A DNA stretch of 38,340 nt from Kribbia dieselivorans NBRC 106261 (GTDB lineage Bacteria > Actinomycetota > Actinomycetes > Actinomycetales > Dermatophilaceae). The stretch lies in assembly GCF_001552435.1 (NCBI RefSeq), contig NZ_BCRE01000008.1:1-38340 (forward strand), in the 5' to 3' direction. The notes under the pieces were generated by a model. That model made no database searches. It was not told where the DNA came from and saw only the letters and a list, made by a program, of their open reading frames with translations. Positions 1 to 10,734 of this stretch are shown here, in pieces (position 1 is the first letter of the stretch; every line of letters begins with the position of its first letter). The translations under genes were made by a program, and so were the position numbers.

Positions 1-860
1 GGCCAGGCCGGAGCGGCGCGCAGCCCGGCGAGCGCGGCCCGCGCCGATCGCCCGGAGGCGAACAGGTGCGGGACGGTCGGGCCGATGACGACGGGGCCCT
101 CACCGAAGTGGTCGAGGATGGCATTGACCGCGTCGGTGGGCCGCTCACCGACCGCGCCGAGGATGCAGATCAGGCGGCGGCCCTGGATGGCCGAGAGCAG
201 CGGATGTCCGGCGCGGCGGGCGATCCGGCGCATGCGGTCCAGGGGCTGGGTGGGATCCGAATGTCCGGCCGTGGCCGCGGGGACCGATCCGGCGACGACG
301 ACCACGTCGACGACTTGGCCCCAGCCCAATGCCGTTGCGCGAGAACGCATTCCCTCGTCGGCTTCGCCGCGGAGCACCGCATCGACGACGAGCGCCTCCA
401 GCCGCGACTCGACCGCACCGTGCTCCTCGGCCGCCCCGGCGTAGATGCGGGCCGCCTCGAAGGCGAGTTCGCGGCTGTAGCGCAGGACGTTCTCGCGCAA
501 CGCGCCGAGGTCGCGGCGCGAGGCCAAGGAGTCGACCTGGCCCTCCACCTCGTCGACCACCGCCCGGATCAGGTCGAGGGTCTGCGCCAGGGTGATCGAG
601 CGGGTCAGCTCCCGGGGCGCGGCGGCGAAGACCTCGGTGGCGTCCGGGTTGCGGGGCTGGTCGTCGCCGAGCCAGCGGATGAAGTCGGCGATGCCGGCCT
701 GCGCGACGACCCCGACCCATGAGCGGTCGGCGGCGGACAGCGTCGAGTACCACGAGTACTCGGACTCGATGCGCTGCGCCGCCGCCGTGGCGAGCGCGCC
801 GGCCTGCCGGGCGACGGTCCGTTTGGTGCCGCCGGACAGGCGCGCCGGCCGGTGATTCAT
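1..860 (-). CDS. fasR: PucR-family transcriptional regulator of fatty acid synthesis (FasR), partial
   Basis: The visible 286 residues begin MNHRPARLSGG and resemble M. tuberculosis FasR (Rv2242). Shared blocks include a 'VVDAVLRGE' segment, an 'SRATALGWG' segment and a 'PVVIGPTVPHL' segment. The C-terminal PucR helix-turn-helix lies beyond the left edge. FasR activates the type II fatty acid synthase genes (fabD, acpP, fabF), which normally follow it; here they would lie off-window to the left. The ATG at 860 is seven bases downstream of the argG stop, so the two genes are probably co-transcribed. That is unusual, because in mycobacteria fasR follows aceE without argG between. FasR identity rests on sequence similarity plus the nearby aceE. 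Confidence 0.85.
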   Translation of the reverse strand, partial: MNHRPARLSGGTKRTVARQAGALATAAAQRIESEYSWYSTLSAADRSWVGVVAQAGIADFIRWLGDDQPRNPDATEVFAAAPRELTRSITLAQTLDLIRAVVDEVEGQVDSLASRRDLGALRENVLRYSRELAFEAARIYAGAAEEHGAVESRLEALVVDAVLRGEADEGMRSRATALGWGQVVDVVVVAGSVPAATAGHSDPTQPLDRMRRIARRAGHPLLSAIQGRRLICILGAVGERPTDAVNAILDHFGEGPVVIGPTVPHLFASGRSARAALAGLRAAPAW

Positions 861-867
861 CGCGTGA

Positions 868-3616
<2,749 letters not shown>

Positions 3617-3634
3617 CCCTCGCCCCCGCACACA

Positions 3635-3708
3635 CCCCCGCCGAGTGATGGATCCGCGTGGGCTATACCCGGGTATAGCCCACGCGGATCCATCACTCGG
3701 CGAGGGGG
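3635..3708. terminator. 64-bp perfect palindrome between convergent glpQ and aceE
   Basis: Bases 3639-3670 are the exact reverse complement of 3671-3702, with no spacer. The centre reads TATACCCGGGTATA. Pairing continues imperfectly to 3635/3706. The element fills the gap between the stops of glpQ (3616) and aceE (3712). It probably ends transcription in both directions, although it lacks a T-tract on either side. Confidence 0.7.
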
Positions 3709-3711
3709 TTT

Positions 3712-6501
3712 CTAGGCGTCGCCGCCGGCGTTGCCCGTCGTGCCCGCCCGGACGTTGAGCAGGTCGTACTTCGCCGCGGCCTGCGCCGGGACGTCGGCCG
3801 CGACCCAGCCGCGGGCTGCGAGCAGCTGCAGCGTGCGCACGACCATCGAGGGCCCGTCGATGTGGAACGCGCGGCGAGCCGCGGCCCGCGTGTCCGAGAA
3901 CCCGTACCCGTCGGCGCCCAGGGAGACGAACTCCTCCGGCACCCACTGGGCGATCTGGTCCGGCACGGCGCGCATGTAGTCGGACACCGCGACAACCGGG
4001 CCGACGGTCGGCTCCAGCTTCTGCGTCACGTACGGCACGCCCGCCGGCTCCTCCGGGTGGAGGAAGGCCCGCTCGTCGCACGCCATCGCGTCACGGCGCA
4101 ACTCGCTCCACGAGGTGACCGACCAGACGTCGGCGGCCACACCCCAGTCGGAGCGCAGCAACTCCTGGGCCTCCATCGCCCACGGCATGGCCACGCCCGA
4201 GGCCAGCAACTGGGCCCGCGGCGGCGTCTCGCCCAAGCCCTCGGCGTTGGACGGCGCGTAGAGGTGCATGCCCTTGACGATGCCCTCGACGTCGACGTCC
4301 TTGGGCTCGGCCGGGTGGACGATCGGCTCGTTGTACAGCGTCAGGTAGTAGATGACGTTGCGGCTGTCCCCGTCGAGCGTCTCCGGCTCCGGGCCGTACA
4401 TGCGCTTCAGGCCGTCACGCATGATGTGCGCGATCTCGAAGCCGTAGGCCGGGTCGTAGGAGTGGACCGCCGGATAGGCCGACGAGAGCAGCAACGAGTG
4501 GCCGTCGGCGTGCTGCAGACCCTCACCGGTCAGGGTGGTGCGCCCGGCGGTGGCGCCGAGCAGGAACCCGCGCGCCATCTGGTCGGTGGCCGCCCACAGG
4601 CCGTCACCGGCGCGCTGGAACCCGAACATCGAGTAGAAGATGTACATCGGGATCATCGGCTCACCATGCGTGGCGTACGACGTGCCGGCGGCCGTGAACG
4701 CCGCGACCGACCCGGCCTCGTTGATGCCGGTGTGGATGATCTGACCCTGCTGCGACTCCGTGTAGGCCAGCATCAGATCGGCGTCGACCGAGGTGTAGAG
4801 CTGGCCGTGCGGGTTGTAGATCTTCGCCGTCGGGAAGAGCGAGTCCATGCCGAACGTGCGGGCCTCGTCGGGGATGATCGGCACGACGCGCTTGCCGAAC
4901 TCCTTGTCGCGCATGAGGTCCTTGAGCAGTCGCACCCACGCCATCGTCGTGGCGATCTGCTGCTTGCCCGACCCCTTGCGCGCGGCCTTGTAGGCGTCCT
5001 TGCCCGGCAACTCCGGAGCGGTGTACGCCACCGTGCGGTGCGGCAGCCCACCCCCGAGCTTCTCGCGGCGTTCGCGCATGTACTCGATCGCCTCGTCGTG
5101 TTCGCCGGGGTGGTAGTACGGCGGGCGGTACGGGTCCTTCTCGAGCGCCTCGTCGGAGATCGGGATGTGCAGCGAATCGCGCAGCCCCTTGAGGTCCTCC
5201 AGCGTGAACTTCTTCATCTGGTGCGTCGCGTTGCGGCCGGCGAAGTGCGTGCCCAGCCCGTAGCCCTTGATCGTCTTGGCGAGGATCACCGTGGGCTGAC
5301 CGACGTGCTCGGTGGCTGCCTTGTAGGCGGCGTACACCTTGCGGTAGTCGTGCCCGCCGCGCTTGAGCTTCCACCACACGTCGTCGTCGGACCAGTCGGC
5401 GACCAGCTTGCGGGTGCGCGGATCGCGGTTGAAGAAGTGCTCTCGCACGTACTTGCCGTCGTTGGCCCGGAAGGTCTGATAGTCGCCGTCGAGCGTCTGG
5501 TTCATGAGGTTGACCAGGGCGCCGTCGCGGTCCGCGGCCAGCAGCGGGTCCCAGCCGCGACCCCAGACGACCTTGATGACGTTCCAGCCGGCGCCGCGGA
5601 AGAACGCCTCGAGCTCCTGGATGATCTTGCCGTTGCCGCGCACCGGGCCGTCGAGGCGCTGGAGGTTGGCGTTGATGACGAAGGTGAGATTGTCGAGCTC
5701 CTCGTAGGCGGCCGTGTGCAGCAGACCGCGGCTCTCGACCTCGTCCATCTCACCGTCACCGAGGAAGGCCCACACGCGCTGGTCGCTGGTGTCCTTGATG
5801 CCGCGGTTGTGCAGGTACTTGTTGAACTGCGCCTGGTAGATCGCGTTCATCGGGCCCAGACCCATCGAGACGGTCGGGAACTCCCAGAAGTCGGGCATCA
5901 ACCTCGGGTGCGGGTAGGAGGGCAGCCCCATCTGCGTGCCGTCGGCCAGGAAGTGGCTACGTTCCTGACGGAAGCCGTCGAGCTGGTCCTCCGACAAGCG
6001 ACCCTCGAGGAAGGCGCGGGCGTACATGCCGGGGGAGGCGTGACCCTGGAAGAAGATCTGGTCACCGCCGCCGGGGTGGGACTTGCCGCGCCAGAAGTGG
6101 TTGAAGCCCACCTCGTACAGCGTCGCGGCGGAGGCGTAGGTCGACAGGTGACCGCCGACGCCGATGCCCGGGGCCTGGGCCCGGTGGACGAGCATGCCGG
6201 CGTTCCAGCGCAGCAGGGCGCGGTAACGGCGCTCCACCTCTTCGTCGCCGGGGAACCAGGGCTCGTGCTCCGGGCTGATCGTGTTGATGTAGTCGGTCGT
6301 CGTCAGCGACGGCACGCCCACGTTCATCTGCCGCGCCTTGGCCAGCAGATTGAGCATGACGTAGCGGGCGCGGTCCCGGCCGCGCTCCTCCACCAAGCCG
6401 GAGAGGCTGTCCACCCACTCCTGGGTTTCAGCGGGGTCGATGTCCGGGAGATGGTTGGGGATCCCGTTCAGGATCGGTCCCATGTCCTCGCGGTCGAGCA
6501 C
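3712..6501 (-). CDS. aceE: Pyruvate dehydrogenase E1 component, homodimeric type
   Basis: Thiamine-diphosphate-dependent decarboxylation of pyruvate and transfer of the acetyl group to the lipoyl E2, the entry step from glycolysis to acetyl-CoA. The 929-aa length is usual for the single-chain E1. The N-terminus [21 protein letters not shown] is typical. The thiamine-binding motif GDGEMDE is at residues 248-254, followed by [23 protein letters not shown]; the C-terminal third has FISLGADG-like [16 protein letters not shown]. The GTG at 6501 was preferred over an ATG 36 bases upstream because AAAGGA stands eight bases before it. No E2 or E3 gene is in the window. In other actinobacteria aceE is the first neighbour of fasR; here argG and glpQ intervene. 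Confidence 0.96.
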   Translation of the reverse strand: MLDREDMGPILNGIPNHLPDIDPAETQEWVDSLSGLVEERGRDRARYVMLNLLAKARQMNVGVPSLTTTDYINTISPEHEPWFPGDEEVERRYRALLRWNAGMLVHRAQAPGIGVGGHLSTYASAATLYEVGFNHFWRGKSHPGGGDQIFFQGHASPGMYARAFLEGRLSEDQLDGFRQERSHFLADGTQMGLPSYPHPRLMPDFWEFPTVSMGLGPMNAIYQAQFNKYLHNRGIKDTSDQRVWAFLGDGEMDEVESRGLLHTAAYEELDNLTFVINANLQRLDGPVRGNGKIIQELEAFFRGAGWNVIKVVWGRGWDPLLAADRDGALVNLMNQTLDGDYQTFRANDGKYVREHFFNRDPRTRKLVADWSDDDVWWKLKRGGHDYRKVYAAYKAATEHVGQPTVILAKTIKGYGLGTHFAGRNATHQMKKFTLEDLKGLRDSLHIPISDEALEKDPYRPPYYHPGEHDEAIEYMRERREKLGGGLPHRTVAYTAPELPGKDAYKAARKGSGKQQIATTMAWVRLLKDLMRDKEFGKRVVPIIPDEARTFGMDSLFPTAKIYNPHGQLYTSVDADLMLAYTESQQGQIIHTGINEAGSVAAFTAAGTSYATHGEPMIPMYIFYSMFGFQRAGDGLWAATDQMARGFLLGATAGRTTLTGEGLQHADGHSLLLSSAYPAVHSYDPAYGFEIAHIMRDGLKRMYGPEPETLDGDSRNVIYYLTLYNEPIVHPAEPKDVDVEGIVKGMHLYAPSNAEGLGETPPRAQLLASGVAMPWAMEAQELLRSDWGVAADVWSVTSWSELRRDAMACDERAFLHPEEPAGVPYVTQKLEPTVGPVVAVSDYMRAVPDQIAQWVPEEFVSLGADGYGFSDTRAAARRAFHIDGPSMVVRTLQLLAARGWVAADVPAQAAAKYDLLNVRAGTTGNAGGDA

Positions 6502-6509
6502 GGTCGGTG

Positions 6510-6515
6510 TCCTTT
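6510..6515 (-). promoter_or_regulatory. Ribosome binding site deciding the aceE start
   Basis: AAAGGA on the minus strand ends eight bases before the GTG at 6501. This is one of the few clear Shine-Dalgarno sites in the window and it argues against the upstream ATG at 6537. Confidence 0.65.
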
Positions 6516-6578
6516 CTCGCGACAGCCCCAGGTCCACCGTCGGGCCCTGCGGCGCATGACGACCATCCTTCCACCATT

Positions 6579-6592
6579 GTGAGCAGGCTCAC
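6579..6592. promoter_or_regulatory. Short inverted repeat in the aceE / PH-protein divergent region
   Basis: GTGAGC-AG-GCTCAC is a perfect 6-bp inverted repeat with a 2-bp spacer in the 121-bp gap between divergent aceE and the PH-domain gene. It lies next to CACAAT on the aceE strand, a weak -10 candidate. It could be an operator, or a chance match. Confidence 0.3.
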
Positions 6593-6622
6593 GCATCTGG
6601 GGTGTCTGTCAGGATGACGACC

Positions 6623-7177
6623 ATGCCCGACTCCATGCCAGCCGAGCCCGGCCCCATCGATCCTCAGCGCTACCCGCTCCCGGCCCCCAGCCCGGCGGTG
6701 ACCCTCTACGACGACGGCGGGATCGCCTGGAACCGGGTCTCGCCCAAACTCGCCCACACCCGGTTGATCGTCGCCCTGGTGGTCAACCTCGTCCTCATGG
6801 TGGCGCTGGCCGTGGTGGCCGTGCTCTGGTGGCGCTGGGCGTGGATCGGGGTGGGACTCTTCGCCCTGGGCGCGGTGTTCGAACTGTGGCTGATCCCGCG
6901 ACAGGTCCGTGCCATCACGTGGGCCGAACTCGGCGATGAGGTCGTGATCCGTCAAGGGCGGCTGCTGCGCTCGCTGGTGGCGATCCCGTACGGGCGACTG
7001 CAGTACGTCGATCTGACCTCCGGACCGCTGCTGCGCCACTACGGCCTGGCCACCTTGACGATGAACACGGCCTCGCCGATGTCCAGCGGCGAGATTCCCG
7101 GGATGCCGCTGGAGCAGGCCGAGGCGCTGCGGGAGCGGCTCATGCGCCGGGCCGAGGCTGAGCGGGCCGGACTGTGA
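6623..7177 (+). CDS. Membrane protein with bacterial PH domain (YdbS-like)
   Basis: A 184-aa protein. A Pro-rich cytosolic start is followed by two adjacent membrane segments (about residues 45-85, LIVALVVNLVLMVALAVVAV and a second helix ending in FELWLIP). A bPH2 (DUF304) domain follows: AITWAELGDEVVIRQGRLLRSLVAIPYGRLQYVDLTSGPLLRHYGL. It is paired with the next gene as in Bacillus ydbS-ydbT; that pair is linked to resistance against secreted antimicrobial peptides in Bacillus, and the role here is unknown. ATG at 6623 was chosen because CAGGAT lies seven bases upstream; GTG 6602 and ATG 6614 are alternatives. The stop overlaps the next start. Confidence 0.8.
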   Translation: MPDSMPAEPGPIDPQRYPLPAPSPAVTLYDDGGIAWNRVSPKLAHTRLIVALVVNLVLMVALAVVAVLWWRWAWIGVGLFALGAVFELWLIPRQVRAITWAELGDEVVIRQGRLLRSLVAIPYGRLQYVDLTSGPLLRHYGLATLTMNTASPMSSGEIPGMPLEQAEALRERLMRRAEAERAGL

Positions 7178-8682
7178 CCGACGACTCGAGACACGACGCT
7201 CCGCTCGCCGAGGTGACGGGCGACGCGGAGTGGCGTCGCTTCCATCCGCTCTCGCCGCTGGTGCGCGGTGGGCTCGTGCTCCTGGCGGTCGTCGGGTACT
7301 TCCTCAGCCAGTGGGTCGACCGGATCGCCAACTCGCTCGGTGGGGCCGCCTCCGCAGATGAGGGCGGCGGCCCGCCCCTGCTGGCGTACGCCGTCATCGT
7401 GCCCATCGTGGTGCTCGCGATCGCCCTGTTCGCGTGGGTGTCGTGGCGGTACTCCCGGTTCCGGATCGGGGAGGAATCGCTGGAGATGCGCAAGGGCGTG
7501 ATTGTCCGCGAGCACCGGAAGGTCCGGCTGGACCGGATTCAGTCCGTTGACATCACCCGGTCGATCCTCGCCCGCGTGCTCGGGTTGGCCGAGGTGCGCG
7601 TGGAGTCGGCCGGCGGGTCGGACTCGCACGTCAGCCTCGCGTTCGTCACCCACGACGAGGCGCAGCAGATCCGTCGTCAGCTCATGCTTCGGGCGGCGGC
7701 GGCCGGGGCGGCAGGCCCGGGTGCCGGCGGTGACATCGACGGGGTCGGTGGCCCTTGGCCGGTCGGCGTGGGGGAGCGCGGTGAGGGCACGGAGCGCGGT
7801 GAGGGCACGGAGCTCCGTCTCGACCCGTCGCACGTGGACCCGGCCCGCGAGGGCACACCGTTGGTGCGCGTGCCCACCTGGCGCATCGTCGCCAGCACGC
7901 TGGCCGGACCGGGCATCGTCGCGCTCGTGCTCATCTGGCCGGTGCTCATCGTCGGCGTCGGCCTGGGGCTGTGGATCTTCGTGCTGCCGTGGTTGATCCC
8001 GGCGGTGCTGGGCATGGCCGCGCCGATCGGCGGGCGGATCCTGAAATGGTCCAACTTCACCCTCGATCGGCTGCCCGGAGCGGTGCGACTGCGGCGCGGT
8101 TTGACCGACACCGTGGCGAGCACGGTGCCGCTCAAGCGCGTGCAGGCCATCTCGGTGCAGCAGCCGTTCGCGTGGCGACCGTTCAACTGGTGGCGGGTCA
8201 AGGTCAACGTGGCCGGCGCGAAGATCTCCGAGTCCGAGGACCAGGGGGTGCTGCTGCCGGTCGGCACCCTCGAGGAGGCCCTGGCGGTCGTGGCCACGGT
8301 CGACCCGAACGTCGATCCGCACCTGCTCGTGCGCGGCCTGACCCAACCGCGTCAGGCCGACGGTTTCGAGGGCGCGCCGCCGCGGGCCCGGTGGGTCGAC
8401 CCGGTGGCGTTCCGGCGGCGCGGGGTGGCGGTGACGCCGAGCTCGCTGCTCATTCGGGGCGGCTTCCTGGGGCGCAGGGTCAGCATCGTCCCGCACGCGC
8501 GGATCCAGTCGCTCACCCTCGATCAGGGGCCGATCCAGCGCACGCTGGGGCTGGCCAGCGTGCAGCCGATCAGCACCATGGGGCCGGTCCACCCGAACAT
8601 CCAGCATCTGAGCCTCGAGCGGGCCCAGGCGGTGTTCAACGACGAGCGCGGGCGGGCATCACAGGCGCGGGTCCAATCGTGA
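7174..8682 (+). CDS. Membrane protein with three bacterial PH domains (YdbT-like)
   Basis: A 502-aa protein starting at a GTG in a GTGA overlap with the stop of the preceding gene, so translation is coupled. Order: two membrane helices (about residues 30-50 and 68-90); a first bPH2 domain (FRIGEESLEMRKGVIVREHRK and onward, with RIQSVDITRSILARVLGL); a Gly/Glu linker; a hydrophobic hairpin (about 235-285); a second bPH2 (LPGAVRLRRGL to VQAISVQQPFAWRPF); and a third (VTPSSLLIRGGFLGRRVSIVPHARIQSLTL). Each domain carries the RIQS-type motif of the family. It probably works as a complex with the preceding protein. The molecular role is not known. Confidence 0.85.
   Translation: MTDDSRHDAPLAEVTGDAEWRRFHPLSPLVRGGLVLLAVVGYFLSQWVDRIANSLGGAASADEGGGPPLLAYAVIVPIVVLAIALFAWVSWRYSRFRIGEESLEMRKGVIVREHRKVRLDRIQSVDITRSILARVLGLAEVRVESAGGSDSHVSLAFVTHDEAQQIRRQLMLRAAAAGAAGPGAGGDIDGVGGPWPVGVGERGEGTERGEGTELRLDPSHVDPAREGTPLVRVPTWRIVASTLAGPGIVALVLIWPVLIVGVGLGLWIFVLPWLIPAVLGMAAPIGGRILKWSNFTLDRLPGAVRLRRGLTDTVASTVPLKRVQAISVQQPFAWRPFNWWRVKVNVAGAKISESEDQGVLLPVGTLEEALAVVATVDPNVDPHLLVRGLTQPRQADGFEGAPPRARWVDPVAFRRRGVAVTPSSLLIRGGFLGRRVSIVPHARIQSLTLDQGPIQRTLGLASVQPISTMGPVHPNIQHLSLERAQAVFNDERGRASQARVQS
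7774..7809 (+). repeat. 18-bp tandem duplication inside the PH-protein linker
   Basis: GAGCGCGGTGAGGGCACG occurs twice in a row in frame. It encodes ERGEGT twice in the flexible linker between the first PH domain and the membrane hairpin. It looks like a slippage product. Confidence 0.8.
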
Positions 8683-8730
8683 TGGGCCCCGCCGCCCGCG
8701 GTCGGGTGCCGCGAGACTCCCCGCGTGCAC

Positions 8731-8736
8731 TAGGCT
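8731..8736 (+). promoter_or_regulatory. -10 hexamer for the DUF3052 gene (leaderless)
   Basis: TAGGCT is seven bases before the GTG at 8744. A 19-bp perfect palindrome (9-bp arms around 8750) begins at 8741 and covers the predicted transcription start and the start codon. Confidence 0.55.
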
Positions 8737-8743
8737 CCGCTCT

Positions 8744-9202
8744 GTGAGTGACTCACAGAAGGGAACAACGGCAGCGAACGCGCCGGCCACGACAGGCGAG
8801 CAGAGCGGCCCAGCCTCGAAGCTCGGGTTCGTGGCGGGACAGGTCATCCAGGAGTTCGGGTGGGACTCCGACGTCGATGACGACTTCCGCTTCGCCGTCG
8901 AGGACATCACCACCACCGAACTCGAGGACGAGGACTATACCGGAGTGGCCGACGGCGTCATCATGTGGTGGCGCGACGAGGACGGCGATCTCACGGACGC
9001 CTTGGTCGACGTGCTCACGCCGCTGGCCGAGGGGGGCTGCATCGCGCTGCTGACCCCGAAGCCGGGGCGGGCCGGAGAGGTCGATCCGAGCGAGGTCGAG
9101 GAGGCTGCGGTGACGTCGGGGCTGCACTTCTCCGGAACGGTCAACGCGTGCCCGGACTGGCTGGCCACGCGGCTGGTCGCGCCCAAGTCCGCCCGACGCT
9201 GA
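8744..9202 (+). CDS. DUF3052 family protein
   Basis: A 152-aa soluble acidic protein. A variable Ser/Ala/Thr-rich N-terminus precedes the DUF3052 core: KLGFVAGQVIQEFGWDSDVDDDFRFAVEDI, then ADGVIMWWRDEDGDLTDALVDVL, then GLHFSGTVNACPDWLATRLV. Homologues (for example Rv2239c as I recall it) sit beside aceE and ahpE throughout actinobacteria, and that neighbourhood is conserved here. No catalytic residues can be named and the function is unknown. It is followed 47 bases later by ahpE on the same strand. Confidence 0.85.
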   Translation: MSDSQKGTTAANAPATTGEQSGPASKLGFVAGQVIQEFGWDSDVDDDFRFAVEDITTTELEDEDYTGVADGVIMWWRDEDGDLTDALVDVLTPLAEGGCIALLTPKPGRAGEVDPSEVEEAAVTSGLHFSGTVNACPDWLATRLVAPKSARR

Positions 9203-9249
9203 CGCGGGGTCGTCCGGGGTCGTCCGAGGCGGCTGGCAGACTGACCGCC

Positions 9250-9729
9250 ATGACCGTTGAAACCACCATCGCCCCCGTCGCCGTCGGCGACACCGCTCCG
9301 GACTTCACCCTGACCGACCAGAACGGCGAGAAGGTGACCCTGTCGTCCTTCCGCGGTGACAAGGCCGTCGTCGTCGTGTTCTACCCGTTCGCGTTCTCCG
9401 GTATCTGCACCGGTGAGCTGTGCGCGATCCGCGACGACCTGGGCTCCTTCGTCTCCGAGGACGTCCAGGTGCTCGCCGTCTCCACCGATCCGCGCTTCTC
9501 GCTGGCCGCGTTCGCGGACAAGGAGGGCTACTTCTTCCCGCTGCTGTCCGACTTCTGGCCGCACGGTGAGGTCGCGAAGGCCTACGGCGTGTTCAACGAG
9601 GCCACCGGCACCGCCGTGCGCGGCACGTTCCTCATCAACAAGGAGGGCGTGGTGACCTGGTCGCTCGTCAACGAGATGGGCCAGGCCCGTGACTTCGACG
9701 GCTACCGCGAGGCGGTTGCCGCACTCTGA
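9250..9729 (+). CDS. ahpE: Peroxiredoxin, AhpE type
   Basis: Reduces hydrogen peroxide, organic hydroperoxides and peroxynitrite with a thioredoxin-fold cysteine. The 159-aa protein has the AhpC/TSA signature: VGDTAPDFTLTDQNGEKVTLSSFRG, then FYPFAFSGICTGELCAIRDD with peroxidatic Cys53. A second Cys is at 58 and could act in recycling. It continues VLAVSTDPRFSLAAFADKEGYFFPLLSDFWPHGEVAKAYGVF. The start codon is ATG 9250, preceded by CAGACT at seven bases. It neighbours DUF3052 as in mycobacteria. A GC-rich hairpin (9745-9791) follows the stop. Confidence 0.92.
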   Translation: MTVETTIAPVAVGDTAPDFTLTDQNGEKVTLSSFRGDKAVVVVFYPFAFSGICTGELCAIRDDLGSFVSEDVQVLAVSTDPRFSLAAFADKEGYFFPLLSDFWPHGEVAKAYGVFNEATGTAVRGTFLINKEGVVTWSLVNEMGQARDFDGYREAVAAL

Positions 9730-9744
9730 TCGGTGAGGGATTCC

Positions 9745-9791
9745 GGGCGTGCCGTACGCTGTCCACCTGCGTGGGCGCGTACGGCGCGCCC
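9745..9791. other. GC-rich hairpin between ahpE and tRNA-Val
   Basis: A 15-bp stem (9745-9759 with 9777-9791, one G-T pair) encloses a 17-base loop. It may end the ahpE transcript, but there is no T-tract. It also overlaps where the tRNA promoter must lie (TACGCT at 9755-9760 is a possible -10), so its role is uncertain. Confidence 0.4.
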
Positions 9792-9794
9792 GTG

Positions 9795-9867
9795 GGGCCT
9801 GTAGCTCAGTTGGTAGAGCACCGCGTTTACACCGCGGGTGTCGTCGGTTCGAGCCCGGCCGGGCCCA
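9795..9867 (+). tRNA. tRNA-Val (anticodon UAC)
   Basis: A complete 73-nt cloverleaf. The acceptor GGGCCTG pairs with CGGGCCC (9860-9866). The D arm contains AGCTCAGTTGGTAGAGC. The anticodon stem CCGCG/CGCGG carries the loop TTTACAC, giving anticodon TAC. The T arm is GTCGG-TTCGAGC-CCGGC. The discriminator is A9867 and the next bases are CCC, so the CCA end is not encoded. It stands 30 bases from the converging 3' end of the alkylation-repair operon. Confidence 0.97.
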
Positions 9868-9897
9868 CCCAACGGGTTGTTGTGCACAGCGACCGGA

Positions 9898-10734
9898 TCA
9901 CAAGTACGCGGCGTCCGTCCACAGATGCAGCAGCGCGTAGGAGCGGTAGGGCGCCCACTCCTGTGCGCGAGTTGCCGCCGCCTTCTGATCGAGTCCGAGC
10001 GCGCGGCGTGCGACGAGGTCGGCGGGCGCGAAGGTGTCGGGGTGGTGGAGCGCGCGGACGAGCAGATAGTCCGCCGTCCACGGGCCGATCCCCGTGATGC
10101 CGAGGAGCAGGCTGCGGGCATCTGCGGCCGGGAGGTTGTGCAGGAGCGAACCGTCAGCCCACCGGTTTGACACCTCGTGGAGCGTCCGGGCACGGGTATG
10201 CGTGAGGCCCGTGCATCCCTGAATCTCCTCGACGCTGAGCTGTGCCAGGGTCGCCGCGTCGGGGAAGGCTCGAAGGCCATCCAACGGGTTGCCGTGGGCG
10301 GCGACCAGGCGACTCGCGAAGGTGCGTGCGGCGGCGAGGGAGACCTGTTGACCGATGACGGTCGTTGCGACGGCCTCGAACTCGTCCGGGTAGCCGATGA
10401 TCCGCAGCCCGGGTCGGCGCGCGACCAGTGGGCCCAGGGTCGGGTCGGTGGCGAACTGTCGCTCGATCCGATCCGTATCGGTGTCGAGGTCGAACCATCG
10501 GCGGATCAGCGCCGCCAAGGATCTGGGATCGTCGATGGTGCGATCAACGGAGGCAGTCGCCCCCTGCGGGTCGAGGGTGATCGCCACGCGCGCTGGCGCT
10601 CCGTCGATATCGAGGATTCGCCGGTAGGTGGTGCCATCGAGTTCTTCGGCGCAGGGGATTGCGTGCGCTGTCAGCATGGCCAGCGCGGCTTCGTGGTGGA
10701 ACGGCCCTCGCGCGGGGACGCGGATGACGTTCAT
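9898..10734 (-). CDS. alkA: DNA-3-methyladenine glycosylase II (AlkA-like)
   Basis: Base-excision glycosylase removing alkylated purines and pyrimidines. The 278-aa protein has an AlkA N-terminal domain and a helix-hairpin-helix GPD domain: TTVIGQQVSLAAARTFASRLV, the hairpin GITGIGPWTADYLLVRALHHPD, and FAPADL, whose Asp matches catalytic Asp238 of E. coli AlkA. It ends with WAPYRSYALLHLW. The ATG at 10734 overlaps the tag stop in an ATGA junction, so it is coupled to tag and is the last gene of the operon. Translation can be extended upstream, but that part is the opposite frame of tag and shows no AlkA similarity. Confidence 0.92.
   Translation of the reverse strand: MNVIRVPARGPFHHEAALAMLTAHAIPCAEELDGTTYRRILDIDGAPARVAITLDPQGATASVDRTIDDPRSLAALIRRWFDLDTDTDRIERQFATDPTLGPLVARRPGLRIIGYPDEFEAVATTVIGQQVSLAAARTFASRLVAAHGNPLDGLRAFPDAATLAQLSVEEIQGCTGLTHTRARTLHEVSNRWADGSLLHNLPAADARSLLLGITGIGPWTADYLLVRALHHPDTFAPADLVARRALGLDQKAAATRAQEWAPYRSYALLHLWTDAAYL

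Noticed and set aside
145-753. Arg/Pro-rich minus-strand frame at the left edge
   Set aside because: It is out of frame with the convincing FasR reading frame that covers the same bases.
9844-9853. TCGGTTCGAG of the tRNA T-arm recurs at 13664-13673, just outside the repair operon, as a possible att duplicate
   Set aside because: Only ten bases match and they do not reach the tRNA 3' end, where att cores normally lie. There is no integrase. Chance cannot be excluded.
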